From Tetmemena sp. SeJ-2015 (taxonomy: Eukaryota; Ciliophora; Spirotrichea; Sporadotrichida; Oxytrichidae), in the NCBI GenBank assembly GCA_027382625.1, contig JAJKFJ010021091.1, positions 1-64,000 on the forward strand: DNA of 64,000 nt, in the 5' to 3' direction. Below, in pieces: positions 10,385-23,500 of this stretch. Numbering within the stretch: the stretch's first letter is position 1; the number at the start of each line of letters is the position of its first letter. Both the position numbers and the translations under genes were made by a program. The notes under the pieces are model-generated. The model did not search any database and was not told where the DNA came from. It saw only the letters and a list, made by a program, of their open reading frames with translations.

Positions 10385-11869
10385 TCAACTTGAGAGTGAG
10401 ATGTGATGGTCCCTCCTCCAAGCATCTATCTCATCGTTCTTGTCGAAGTACTACTTGCATTTAATCAAAATGATGAATCATTAAAGATAAACTTGTAGGT
10501 GAGGTAATTTTCATGTCTGAACTTAATCCTTAGAGCTTCAAATCTCGATCTGATCTCCTCCCTATTAATTATCCTAGGACACTGATCCTCGGACAAGTCT
10601 AATTCTATACTCATGTTATCATCCAACTTGAACTCTTTTTATTCTACAGCCTGAGGGTGCAGTTGCTCCTTGGTGAGTCTTGAAGTTTGCACTATCGCCT
10701 CTTTGATAAAAAGCAAATATAAGACTTATTAAGAAACTGATCAGCTGGCTCATCTTCTTGTCATTTACTTGCTTGTAGTAGGCGTAGAAATTCACAAGTG
10801 TAGTTAGGAATCTTTCCTTGTCTTTCAAGCACTTTATAACCTTAATGAATGAGTAATATTGAGTACCTATTTTATGAAAGCACTTCTTTAAGTTGTCTAT
10901 GAGGAAGCAGTTCATGTCATGGAAGTCATCTGGCATATATCTGCGATCGTGCATTTGCCCATAGATCTTAGGATATATCTCATACTGCCTGTAGGGGATC
11001 CAACCGTAGTCTCTGTTAAGTTTCTCCTCGGCCCTTGCTGCGATGGAGTGCTGGCGATAGTTAGTCAGGTAGTCATCTATTACCATGAACTTCATGTTGT
11101 ATTCGTAAGCATGCGCATCAGAAGATCGTAGTCCTCTGCTGATAGCATGTTATAGTGGATGTTCTCTCTATTCTCGTCAGTCAGTCTCACCATCACAGTA
11201 CTCTAATAGAAAATGGAAAATTGGCTATGAGAGATTTAAATACTGTGAGCAATGCAGTTGATGAAGCACATCCTGAGCTTGATTTCTTCGTGTTGCATCT
11301 GCTTGGAAAAGTAGGAGCCCGTGATTTAACTTTCCTCATTCATCATCTTCATCTTGCCACTGACAACATCCATATCTGGATTGTCCAGCAAAGCCTGCAC
11401 TGACTTCATCAATCTCTCGCTGTCCATGGTGTCGTCATCGTCGAAGATTGCTAGGAACTCGCCTCTTGCCTGGTGGATGGCATAGTTCCTGGCTACTGTG
11501 GGCTCTCCGTAATTACTGTTGAGCAAGAAAGTGCGTACTCGAGAATCGATCTAGGGGTATTTCAATAGCAAGTCAATAGCCTCTTGCTTGTGAGACCCAT
11601 CGTCCACAATAATTTAAATGATTCTTTAATGATAGGAGTAAAATAGGCTAGCAAATAATGAGTTCCCAGTTAGAGTAGGACTGTTTAATGACTGAGATGA
11701 TGGCGTCTTCTAGGTACCTCACTCTATTGTAGCTGGCTGTGATCACTGAAACCAAAGGCTAGTTTTCCACTACACTTAAGTCCACCTTCATGAAAGTGTC
11801 ATTCGCATTCAGTGAAGGAATCTAGCACTAGCCAATCAGAATAATATATATTGTTGCCTAAAAACTCAT
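10385..11869 (-). CDS. Family 2 glycosyltransferase (GT-A fold)
   Basis: The start is ATG at 11867-11869 and the stop is at 10385-10387. The N-terminus (MSFQATIYIILIGQC) is hydrophobic and could be a signal peptide or anchor. The catalytic domain follows: VSVITASYNRVRYLEDAI, IIVDDGS, GEPTVARNYAIHQARGEFLA and the metal-binding acidic run IFDDDDTMDSERL, then SAEDYDLLMR and DDYLTNYRQHS. These are the usual GT2 motifs. The sugar and acceptor cannot be told from sequence; secretory-pathway action is inferred. Three IESs (11608-11653, 11199-11240, 10694-10739) are removed in frame. Slips of one base occur near 11118 and 10475. Confidence 0.82.
10694..10739 (-). other. IES, pointer GAT
   Basis: ATC (complement of GAT) at 10694-10696 and 10740-10742; excision joins KKMSQLI to VQTSRLTKEQLHP. 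The pointer is only 3 bases, so the exact edge is less sure. Confidence 0.55.
11199..11240 (-). other. IES, pointer AGTA
   Basis: TACT on the plus strand at 11199-11202 and 11241-11244; excision joins NCIAHS to TVMVRLTDENR in the glycosyltransferase. Confidence 0.7.
11608..11653 (-). other. IES, pointer ATTATT
   Basis: AATAAT on the plus strand at 11608-11613 and 11654-11659 in equal phase. Excision rebuilds the GT2 motif WELIIVDDGS, which the insert splits. Confidence 0.88.
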
Positions 11870-12057
11870 TCTTTGATTCCTTATTGATTAAATGGCTGCT
11901 AAATTAGCTATTAGCAAAAGAAGTGTAGAAATGTTCATTTATTAAATTATTTATTCTACTACCTAAATATTTCAACAACTTTTTATCTTTTGGTGGAATT
12001 AAACACTATCCAAGGAAAAATAAACTACTGATAGTAAATAATTCATGAGCAGAACAT

Positions 12058-15000
12058 TCATTTGAGATATTTGGAGTAGCTATCGTTCATGGAAGTGTCG
12101 CCATACTCGCTACTAGTTCTATTATCGTAGCCTCTCGTGACAATGGAGTTTGTCCTCTCTCCTCTGCCATAGTCAGCACCCTCTCTTCCGTTGCTGAATA
12201 GAGTACCTGACTTAGCGCTTCCTCTCATCTCACTGTCCATCTTTCTCAAGTTTTGGGCATTCAAAAATTCAAAAATTACTCAACTAAGAGAGACTAAACT
12301 ATGGTTGATTGACTCCAAGTTAATTGGCTCCTCCTTCTCCCCCATTGCCTTCAAAGGTCTTTGTCTACATCTATCTTTCAATGAGCAGTTAATTAATATG
12401 GAAACGCACTATCTCCTAGAAAGGCTAGCTTTTAATGAAATCATCAAGTCTTCTATGCACCTTTGGCAGGCTGTTGAATTATATCAATCCCAATCGATCC
12501 AGTAAATTCTGGTTAACTATTACTTAAATAGTCCAAAATTAGAAGGTAAAATAGAGTATATAATGAATGAGCAATATTAAACTCTCAAAGCTAGTGAGCT
12601 TGATGCTACTACTTCTCCTGGACTGTCTATTCTTGAATTCATCAGTTTATATCTTATTCAGCGCTATCACTATTTCATCATTGTCATTCACTAAATCAAT
12701 CTTGCTTGTCTGCTGCTAACGGATTTTCTTCTAGCTGGGCAAAGGACTCTAAACATTGTTGTTACTAGCCTTATTCTATGCCATGTTTATTTGAAACAGA
12801 GGGTAAGCATTCGCACTTATCTTAGTATCGTTATATTCATCGTTGTTTAGCTCAAACTCATCGTGGCACAGTAATCTGAGGCTCAACAACTGGACCTACT
12901 GAGGCCCTCTAAAGAACTCTCGGAAAGCTTCTATCTAGTCCTTAATGACTTAGAACTACTTTAAATCATGCTCCATCTCCTCCCTCTGTTTTTCTCTTTC
13001 TCGCTCTTCCTCCTCCAAACGACGCAGTCTTTCCAGCTCCTCCTATCTCTGCTTCTCTAGCTGATAGTAGCCCTTATTGTTTTTGAACCATTTGTAGTGG
13101 TAGAGGAATTCATACTGCCGCAGGATCAAGTCTTCAGGTAAAATCATCAGCATACTCTCTCCGTTTGTAAATAGGAGCTTGCGCTTGCTATGATCGTTGA
13201 AGAAACTCACCTGCTTCATATTAGGCATGCCAGGGGTCATCATAGATATGAAGTGCATGGCCAGATTGTTATTCGACTGAGACTTTACTTAGTGCCTCAA
13301 ATGCAATTCTCCAAGGTTACCTGGATTCTCCTTCTCTTGCTTGAACAGCTGTGACTTGATCCTCTTATAATCCTAACTTAAAATACTTAGTCTATGTTAA
13401 GAGTAGCCCTCAAGCTCCTGATTGAGTGCCCTCAGACCTGCTTTGTGAGCATTCGATTACTCTCCAGCCTCAAAAGTGTCTTAATCGTTCTAGTTGGCAT
13501 TTTGTGGATTCCTTAGTGGCTACTCCTCTTGCTCGTAAGCACTTACACTCTCTGAGTAATCTATATTCTACGCCCTACTCTTCCTCTCCTCCTCTAATCC
13601 CAAGTCTTGTATATTCTTCTAACTCTGCTACTTGAGAGCCATCACTCTCTGACTGTGCTATTCCTACTACTGTTACTGCTAGATTTGCATGAAATCTGGG
13701 CTAAAGTTCTCTATCTCATTCTCAGAAGTACCCGAACTGCGGCTCTTCTTATCTCCTGAGTCCAGTCCTATTTGCGCCTCACCCTCACTACTACTACTGC
13801 TTATCTCGTCCTGCATATTCTTGATCACTTTAGACTGATGCAGCTCCGCATCTAAATGAGCCTTGAAGTCTTCATAATCCCCAACTGTGGTCTCAGAAAG
13901 CTAATGGTCTAGCTTTATCTTGTGAAGCCATTTCTTTGTCTCTATGAACTTAAAATGTAATTGTAACTGTGTGCAGCATTAAACTATTCAAATATTCTAT
14001 GTATATAGAAGCATTCTATCTTGTGAATAAGTTCTCTTTCTTGGTTTTTAACTTCTCTAAATATGTACTGCTCCTCAAGCATGTCAAAGATCTCATTAAA
14101 TTTAAAATGCTATTACTCCTGAAAGTTTATGTTGCCGATGAATAAGTCAGTTTGAATTTCAACTTCATACTTCTTATTGCCGTTGTAGACTTGAACCTTA
14201 AAAATGGAATGCGCTGTTGCTGTTTAGCTGTCCTGAGTGACTACTTAAATGTGAGCTTCTGAGTATTTGTAAGCCCCACCTGGAATTTCCAAAATAGCCT
14301 AATGGATTCCCTCCTCTTCAAAAGGCACATCCCTCACGCATAAGACTATTCGCTGTTGAAGAGTACTTATCTATTAGCGATAAGTAGTCTATTTCATAAG
14401 CGAGCTTATCTGCCAAGGTGGTACTGCAAACCCAGCTCCTGAATTTATAAGGTTAAAAGCACTGCTGCCTCCAATGCTTAGATTGCCCACGCTATTTTAA
14501 CCCAAAAGCCTTGTAACACTCTAGCCATTGGCGGGGCTGTTGCTGTTCTATTTATTCTCCTTCTTCTCGTGGTATTCAAGTTGAAGAGCTAGTCTTTTCA
14601 CCTCCTTCTATAAAAAGACTCTTCCCTTGTTTGGAAGTGGCTTGATGTCGATCTTGAAGGATCTGTGATTCCTGGAGATACTCAAGTAGCCTTGAATGTT
14701 CCCATTCAGCAAGGAAAGTTGCACACTGCAGGTCTAACCTGAAATCTTTGAGACACAAATATCTGGTCATCAAGCTTTTATTCACATGATTGAATAATGA
14801 TGGATTATTCTTGTCTGGGGGATACTTGGTTCTTCTTGTTCTTGGTCAGTCTGAATTTTCCGATAAAGCTCTAGCCTGGAGTTTGGAAGTTAAAGTTTCC
14901 TGCAGCTGGTGCGGGTTAACTCAAATAGCTGGCGTGCTAAGCCTCCTAGAGACTAATAAACAAAGTAAAAATGCTGGCAAATTAACTTCCCCTTTCAATA

Positions 15001-17171
15001 AAAAATATCTCTCTTAAGGATTGAAAGCTCATTGAGATGTTCAAGCAACACATGCTTTTGATTCCTGTCTAGCCACTGCGGTTTCTCTTGATACTCATCT
15101 AAATTCTTGAGCTGTGAAATTCAATCAAATCATCATAGCTGTAAATTAAATTCCTTCGTAGTATGTGAGATCTCTCGTTTATGCCCTCAGTCATTTTGAC
15201 CTTGAAGAACTCAGACTTCTGCTGAACTTCGCGTTTCAAATGCAGCAACCGCTTATGCAGTTAAAAATAACATGTTAGAGGAAGGTGCTTCTAGCTCCAC
15301 AATGGTCTGAAAGATTTGCTTCATAGGTAAAATCAACTTTTAAAAAATTAATAGGTCGCCAAATCTCGCATTAGCTCTATCTTGTCACTCTGCGCTTGAG
15401 CAGTCTTCACCTTAATTTAGTTCATTTGAGCTTGCTTTCTATTCAACTCCTCACCCATTTATTGAATCTTCGATCTTAGGTGAATGTTTTCGACATTGAC
15501 TTCCTCGAGAATCTTCTTGTATGATATCTGGGGAGGCGAGCTGCCACTGTTAAGTTGCATCTGAGATACTCTCATGTTCCTCGATAAAATTAATAAGGAA
15601 GTTTAAGAGGGGCTCTTCTCATCTTTAAGAGTTTTCTTCTATTGGTATGCTTGGGCTTTACTCTCGAGGTTCGTTGGGGAGTTAAGTTGACTAATTGAAT
15701 TCAACTTACTTCGATTGATCTGAGACTATTCTTGCCCAAAGACGATACTTTAGTTATGGTTGTTGGCATACTTCTAGGTCTAAGCTTAACCCTAATTGAG
15801 AATCGATCTGTCGAAGTTATGACTGCCTCTGCTCACTTCAAGCTTTTAGAGCTTCTTCAATCTGAGATTTTAACTCTCGAGTTCCTATTTCTTCTTTAAG
15901 GTATTCGTGTTAGAAGAAGACTCTTGGGGCTTTGTTTAGTTCGCAGAGATTGATCCTAATTAAACAATATATGACTTAAGAAATTCTTAGACGGCCTGTT
16001 TCCTAAGCTCCTGAAGTTTCAACTTAGTCATGAAGTCCTGCTGAGTCTTACCACCTCTATTTGAAAGACTGCTAAAATTATTTCTCTCTCTGGAGCTGCT
16101 CCTCTCATTGTTTAAATTACAGAAAGATAAAGATTAGATAAAGTTTGGCATCTTGAAGGATCTCTGCATGGTAGACTTGTTCAATTCGAACTGGGAGTTC
16201 CCTCTCTTTAACTTACGCTTGCTTTTAAGTAAAGACTTATTGGCAAGCCCGTTAGTTAGATTATCATTTTTAGGAGATTAAACTCTGGTCTGAGGCTGGG
16301 AATCAAAGTAAATGTTGAAAGGCACTTTGAAACCTGAGTTGCCATTTTTAGCAGTCATATCATCGTATTTCCTCAGCTAGCTCTGAGCTTTGAAATGCTT
16401 CTTTTTCCTTTCCTAGTTGTGGGAGGTTCTCACTCTGAATTCCGCTTTTTGTTGTTACTATAAGCCTTAGTTGTTTCGAAAGTTTTGGTCAAGCTGGGGG
16501 TTTTACTGGTTAAAAAGGTGGATAGGATCTTAAATCTGGCTTTGTGATCTTTGCTATTGGAAGGCGTAAGTGTTTCTGTCTTATTAAGCTTAGATTTACT
16601 ACGAATCATCTTACTATTCTCCATTAGCTTTGAATCTGCTGTTATTCTAAAGTTAGTTATCTTTGCCACGGCTTGTGCTTCTCAGTTTAGAATTATTATC
16701 TCCCTTCTCTATACTTCGAGTTTAAATGTTTCCTTGTAGGTAGGTGCGCCCACTCTCCTACGCTTTTCTAAAACTGTTCTACCCGTTTCGCTTATCAATC
16801 ATTTGCGAAGATGGACTCATCATATAATACTTAACTTAATCAACTTGAGGCTTTTAAAGTTGAGAGAGGAGTCTAGATGATAGTTCTCCTCCAAGTTCTT
16901 TTAATGATTGAGGCGCACTATTCGTTTCAGGGAGGCCACCTCCTGTGTTGTCAGCTGCACGCTTTAGTTCAGCTGGGAGTTTTGCCTCTGACCTGCTAGT
17001 CTGTTTTTCAAGCTATTGAAATTGCTGTTCGCATTCCCTATTCTGTCGTTCTGAAGTGCGTACACCTCAAATAATAATTTGCAAGAATAAATAAACCTGC
17101 TCTAAAATATTGGCATGATTCTGTTGATTTGAGCTGCTATCCTGCAAATAGCTCTGCGAACCCTAGCCCAT
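12058..17171 (-). CDS. Large coiled-coil protein, unidentified
   Basis: It probably starts at ATG 17169-17171 (MGQGSQSYLQDSSSNQQNH) and ends at TGA 12058-12060. From the N-terminus there is a coiled coil, a long Ser/Asn/Gln-rich basic stretch, a second coiled coil near 15400-15600, a beta-rich segment around 14050-14340 (FKVQVYNGNKKYEVEIQT) and a Glu/Arg-rich helix near 13000-13080. At least one intron (around 17060-17095) and several unresolved inserts and single-base slips interrupt it; 12270-12620 has no convincing coding and may be an IES. It is probably cytoskeletal, but I do not recognise the family, and it could be two genes. Confidence 0.45.
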
Positions 17172-17572
17172 AAAAGAGTAAAGCAATTTATGAAAGAGTT
17201 ATTAGGATTAATGCTTGGGAGTTAGAAGCCTCCGTTTTCCTGTGAGAAACCCCTTTGATAAGACCTATTAAGTGCACCTTCTTGGTTTTAAGCGGAGGTT
17301 TGTATAAGACTTTTCATATTGCTTCTTTAAATTTACAATTCAATATTTTCATTTCATTACCCAAGTCACATTTATTTATTCTTTCTCTATCTGAGTGAAT
17401 TGGATGGTTGCAATTCAATCCGTGAATTTATTCTGAGATCTGAGTGGACATCTAAACTGGAGATCTTATACTATATAAGGGGTGGAGAGGGACTGCAAAT
17501 TAAATTTAAATAATTTTCTTCTAAGAAGAAAGCAACCCAGTTGTTGTGTGATAGCGTATCTTTATAAGTACG

Positions 17573-20500
17573 ATGAGAAAGACAACTACTAACTCTGGAG
17601 CTGCTCCCCTCAAGGAGTACAGCATCCAGCAGAAGTACCCACCTAAGATTTTAAACAACACTACTGTCAACACACTGCGAACACAGACGCCCCCATTGAA
17701 GTCTTCCCTCCAGAGATCTTCTTTAAAGGTAAGCCATTTTAAACTCATCTCCCATATTTTCTGAATCAGAGCTTGACTCGCTTATATAAAGAGGGTTGCT
17801 CACGATAGTACTATCCTAACTTAACTACTTCACTTTAACTTCCATTATGAGCTAATCTCTAACCCATTCTTTCTTAGACATTGAGAGCCACTAGAACTAC
17901 GAAGTAACAGTAACCGTCCGCAACATCTCCAAGAAGGTCAGGAGAATAAAGTTCTCCCAGCCCAAGACCAACAAGTTCAAATGCGACTACGACATGCAAG
18001 GCCCAGTGGCTGCAGGTCTGGCCATCAAGATCAACGTTTCCTTCGAGACAGATGTCGAGGGAGACTTCCACGATGTGATTGAGATCAGCACAGAGGATCA
18101 CAAGGAGACTTACAAGCTCTACCTGCATGCTTTGAAACCCGCACCAGACATCTAGTTTGAACCACTCGTCAATTTCAAATTCATCCCCATCAATACCACC
18201 AAGTACGAGGAGATTCAGTTCAAGAACGAGGGAAGAGTAGCTGGTACAGTCAGACTAGACTATGACTAGAAGAAGAATCAGGAGCTCACCATAGAGCCTC
18301 AAAGGTTCAACTTGGAGCCTGATGAGATAAGGAGAGTGAGGATTGGACTCACAGCCACAGACCCAGACTTCATAATGAAACTCATCTAGGTGGTTGTGGA
18401 GGGACAGGATAGAGTTCGAAACATAGAAGTAACTGCCACTAGTGTCGAGCACCACCTATCAATAGTGTTCGAGGAAGGAGGTGGCTAGAAGAGTTCTCTC
18501 AACTTTGGCACCCTCTACATGGGAGAGAGGAGAGAATATCCTGCCTTCTTGGTGAATAACGGTCCCAAGCCAGTCACCTACAATTTCAAATTCCTCCAGG
18601 GCTTGAGAAACCTAGATGAAGCTCATCACAGTGAGGATGAAAATTTTGTCTCACCTAGTTAAGCTGGTAAGGAACTTACTGAAAGAGTACTAACTGCTGA
18701 ACCTCTATCAGGTAGTGTGGCAGCATACTCTCAGTTGCCAGTGAGGTTCATCTGCCGCACCAAGAAATACGAGAAGCTGGGTGGTTTCTCAGATCACACT
18801 CAGCGAATCAAGCCAGACAAGCCAGGTAGTGCAGCCCCAAGTGAGGAGAAGTACACTATCAAGCCAGAGGAGTATGCATCCTTGGCACTGATAAACTTTG
18901 GAGAGAGCCACGATGACTTGAAGGTGTAGATGATGGCAAGAGCCTGCTATCCTGAGATTAAGATCAGTCGCCAGAACATCCAGTTTGGAGAGTGCCCCAC
19001 TAATGACAGGAGGGACTACAACCTGACCATCAAGAACAAGAATGAAGACCTGCCAATTGACTTCAACTTCACTAAGGTAGCTCATTTCCATGCAGTACCT
19101 GCTAGAGGTAAACTCCTCCCAGGGACAGAGCACTCAATCAACATTTCATTCGAGCCAAAGAACTTCGGAGTTTTCAACCAGTAGATGGATTTGGAATTGC
19201 TCGGAGGTATCTACCGTATCCCTATCAAGGTTATGGGAACCAGCAACTCCATGGGAAAGAAGGATGTGGGACATAGAGGACCTCAGGCCATGCCAGATGA
19301 CTTTGCTCCCAACAAGAACTTCATTGATGAGCACTAGGCAGACTTCCCAGCTGCTAAGACTATGGCCAAGACTTCCAAGGGAGGCACAGGTGCAAACGAT
19401 CTGCCCAAGTGGCTTTAGGAAAGTACCACCATGCAGATTGACTCTCAGCTCAAGATCGACAACACTGAGAAGATCGACCAGTACCTCGTCATCAAGCAGA
19501 ACAAGACCAAGTACAATTAACAGAATAAAAATTAAATAAAAAAAATATAATTTATTAATTTTTATTTTTTATTTCTTGAATGAGTATCTGAAGAAGGAGA
19601 GGCAGAACAGGGAGAAAGACTTCAGAATAACTGAGAAGATGAAATCCACTTCTAGACCACCTCCTCAGACCTTTGAGGAGATAAAAAACGACATAGACCT
19701 CGGCATGGACTTCGGTATGGAGCCACCCAACCTGGCCCTCCCAGACCAGGTCGACCCCCTCTACGTGGAGAAGCCCATCGGAAACTACGAGCCACTCAAC
19801 AACGTAGCCAACAAGAGGATAAAGAGAGCCAATGAGAGAGGAGGAGCGGACGACACTCGCATCATCAGGAAGAAGTTCAAGAGTGAGCCCACCACCCAGG
19901 CAGAGTTGAGGGACTGCAGTGAGGAGCTTACAGGAGAGCAGCTGCAGAAGATCAACGCAGGCCCCTAGATCATAGACTTCAAGACTGTCTTCGTCAAGAG
20001 CACCACCACCAAGAGCTTCATAGTCACCAATGACCTTAGACAGCACATCCACGTCAGACTGGTCATTCAGGACAAGGAGCTCATTAAGAGCAGCCCACTC
20101 TCGCAAGTTATCCCTCCAGGGCAGGAGGCTGGATTCGACATCACCTTCTGCAGCGAGTCCCAGCAGGCCCTCACTTTCAAACGTGAGATCACCTACTTCA
20201 TCAACGACTCCAAGGCCTTTAAGTTCAGAGTGCAGGCTCAAGCTGAGCCAGTCACTCTCGACATCTCCAAGAAGTCTCTAAAGTTCAGCTTCCCAGACGA
20301 CTACATGGACATGAGCATCTCAGAGAGTCTAGTCATCACTAATACTGGTAACGCAACTGCCAGGTACAGATGGAACTTTGGAAGTTCGGGGGTCTATGTG
20401 CCCTCACCTACTGAGGATGAGGTGCCTCCTGGTTCCTCCAAGATAGCTAAGATCACCTTCACTCCTCCTGGACCTAAGCCAGATGATGAACTGCTGACTC

Positions 20501-23500
20501 TAAAGATAGACGACGGTCTGCCAGTTGACATAAAGTGCTCAGGCATAGTCAATGATATACTTACTGTTTTGTAATGAAGCGAAGTGTGTGGTGAAGGAGA
20601 AGTCAGTGGAGTTCGACAACGTGCCAGTGGGTATCAGAGCCAAGGAGCAGGTGTTCCACATCAAGAACTAGATCAGGATCCCTGCTGTCTTCTACGTGCA
20701 GTGCGACAACGAGGAGCTGACTATCAACCCACCCAGAGGAAAGATATCAGCTGACTAGTAGCAGATATTCAATGTCAGCTTCCTCTCCAACGTGGAGAAG
20801 GAGTTCAACTCGGAGATCACTGTCCACATCCGAGGAGCCAAGCCCCTCAAGATCCCAGTCAGAGCCAACGCCATCATCCCAGACGTCAAGATCGAAGAGG
20901 ATAAACACAAATTAAAAAATATAATATAAATAATTTAATTTTATTTATTAATTAATATTAGATGGTTTATGTTTGACTTTGGAGGAGTGACATTTGGAGA
21001 CTCCAAGACTCTGCCGCTCACCATCCACAACGACTCCAACATAGACGCCAAGATCATCCTGGACCTGAGGGAGTACCCTGAGTTCGAGATCATTCTCCCA
21101 GTGGAGTCAGTTGATGACGACGTGGCCAGCGAGATCATGGTGCCTATTGCTGAGCAGATCAACTACAACGACCTAGACGACATGAACCCAGACGACATCA
21201 AGGATCCCCTCAACGAGGACGAGGGCGACGAGGAGGAGGACGAGGAAGACGACGACCAGAACAAGAGACACGTCCAGATCACCCTCAAGCCAGACAAGAG
21301 CCCTCTCAAGCTGCTGCTCAAGTACACTCCTTGTGATGTAGACGACCCAAGAAACTATGAACTCCCTCTCAAGCTTGCTGGAGTAGGAGATATCTATATT
21401 ATGAATGTTTATTCTTAATTAAGGATATTGAAGGTCTGACCAGAGTAGTGAAGGGAGTGGGAGTCAAGCCTAGATTCCTCCTCGAGCCTACTGTAATCAA
21501 CTTCAAGACCAAGGTCATCGCTAAGGGATCCAAGCCACTTCCCTTCCACAACGATATCACCATCTCAAACCCAGACCACAATCCCATCACTTGGTCCATC
21601 GACAGAGAGGTACTTGAGAAGTCTAAGGTCTTCCAAATGAATCCCACCGAGGGAAGACTTGAGCCTGGCACAACTTCCACAGTCCGAGTAACTTTCAATC
21701 CGCTGGAGCCTTAAGAGTACGTTATCAAGGTGCCCCTCTACTTAGATGGAGACAAGAGCAAGGCCTACTTGATGATTGAGTTCAGAGGAGAAGGAGCTGA
21801 GGCCAAGATTTACTTCGACAGAAGAGAAATCATTCTGCCTTGCGTTCCACTTGGCTTCCCCGCAAAGGCTACCTTCCTAGTCTGCCATAACGGCTATGAA
21901 AACTTGGAGTTGAGACCCAAGATAGCAACTGAGGTTGGAAAGCTACCGATTACGCTCAACTTCCCAGATGGCAAAAATTTAGGAGTCACCAAGCAAAAGC
22001 TGAAGGTGGAAGCTGTGTTCACCAACAAGAAACCACTTTCTTAAAAGTATTATAATAATTAATATATCGCATTTCATTTACGACTCACATAGACTTCTAC
22101 GATGACGAGGGAAATAAGTTCTCCATACCTATCTCAGGCACGACTGATAACTCCCTCTTTACAGTCTTCTCCTACATGCAGAGAAACCCAGATGAGATAA
22201 CTCTTGAGTATGGTCCAGGCAAGCCTATCATGATAGTCCAAGATGCTTCGTCTGATCAAGAGTCTGGAAAACTGGCATGCCAGGTGGCAAGGCCTTCTCA
22301 AAGACTGGTGCCTCCTCTGTGATATCCAGAACTGCTAAGTCTTTGGTCGGCTTCAATCCAGTCCCTGTCCACATCCTAGAAAAGAACTGTGAGTATGTCT
22401 GCAGATGGTTCAACGCCACACTCCAGAGTGCAACTATGTAGAACTTCCCCAACGACATCATCGCTATGAGTATTTTATTGTCTCGCTTAGAATGGAAACT
22501 AGGTCTATGAGTTAGTAGCATACCTCTCAGGAAAGAGACCTCCTGGCCAGGCTCCTAAGACTGCAGGAAACTAGAACAACGCCAATGCAAAGGACAACTT
22601 GAAAGTGCTGTTGACTCAATATGAAGAGCTCATTAATTTCCTGAAAGTGAATGGAGCTCACCTCAACACAGTAAGACCTGAGTACTTGCTCAGCCTCAGC
22701 GACTACAGCAAGTTCCTCAAGCTCAATCCCAAGGAGGAGAACATGAAGCCAAAGACTTTGGAACGCATCTTCCCCTACCTCTCTCAGGAGTCTTGGATCA
22801 CTGTCTTCTATCAGGTTCTTAAAATCTACTACTTGAATAGAGTCACTGCTAAGTCCTTCAAAACCTTGCCAGGCATGCCTTCAAACGAAGCTCAAGTAGA
22901 TAACCCAATGCAAAACTCTAACATCTACTCTATAAGTGAGACCATCTTGCTCAAGTGGATGCAGTCCCACTACAATAAAGTAAACCCAATGCATCCTAAA
23001 GTGCTTAACCAATTTCGATGCAGACTTGCATGATGGATTGATCTTCGCAGCTTTGATTAAGTCTCACTTTGGTAACTCCAAGAACATTAAGGACATGAAA
23101 GCTTCAGTCTATAACGAAGAGCAAGTTCTCTTTAATGCTAAGAAAGTTATTGAGGCTGTGCATGAGATCGGACTACAGACTCATCTTTCCCCTAATGACA
23201 TTGCTAACCCCTCTGCGAGAGAGCTCCTCCTCTTCTGCGTCCAATTGTATCAAGGCTTGCCTCACTATATCCCCAAAGCCTCAATTGAATTCCCAGCTGT
23301 ACTTGGAGACCTAGTGACTAAGAATATTGAGCTTTCTAATCCCTCTAAGAACCCCATCAGCTACTGGGTTAAGTTGGATGGCTCCTCTGACTTCTCTGTA
23401 GATGACGATCATGTGACTATCATGCCAGGTGAAACAGTGAACTTTGCAATTAAGTTCCAGTCAAGAATCAGTAACCCAGTGATGGGCAAGATCATCTTTA

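Noticed and set aside
19555..20241. Long minus-strand frame of 228 codons
   Set aside because: It is antisense to the CFAP47 coding sequence and mirrors its codon bias; its protein is low-complexity Leu/Val/Glu-rich.
22466..22507. Eight-base repeat CTATGAGT as an IES pointer
   Set aside because: It gives the wrong downstream frame. The TCGCT pointer at 22461 and 22483 restores the frame.
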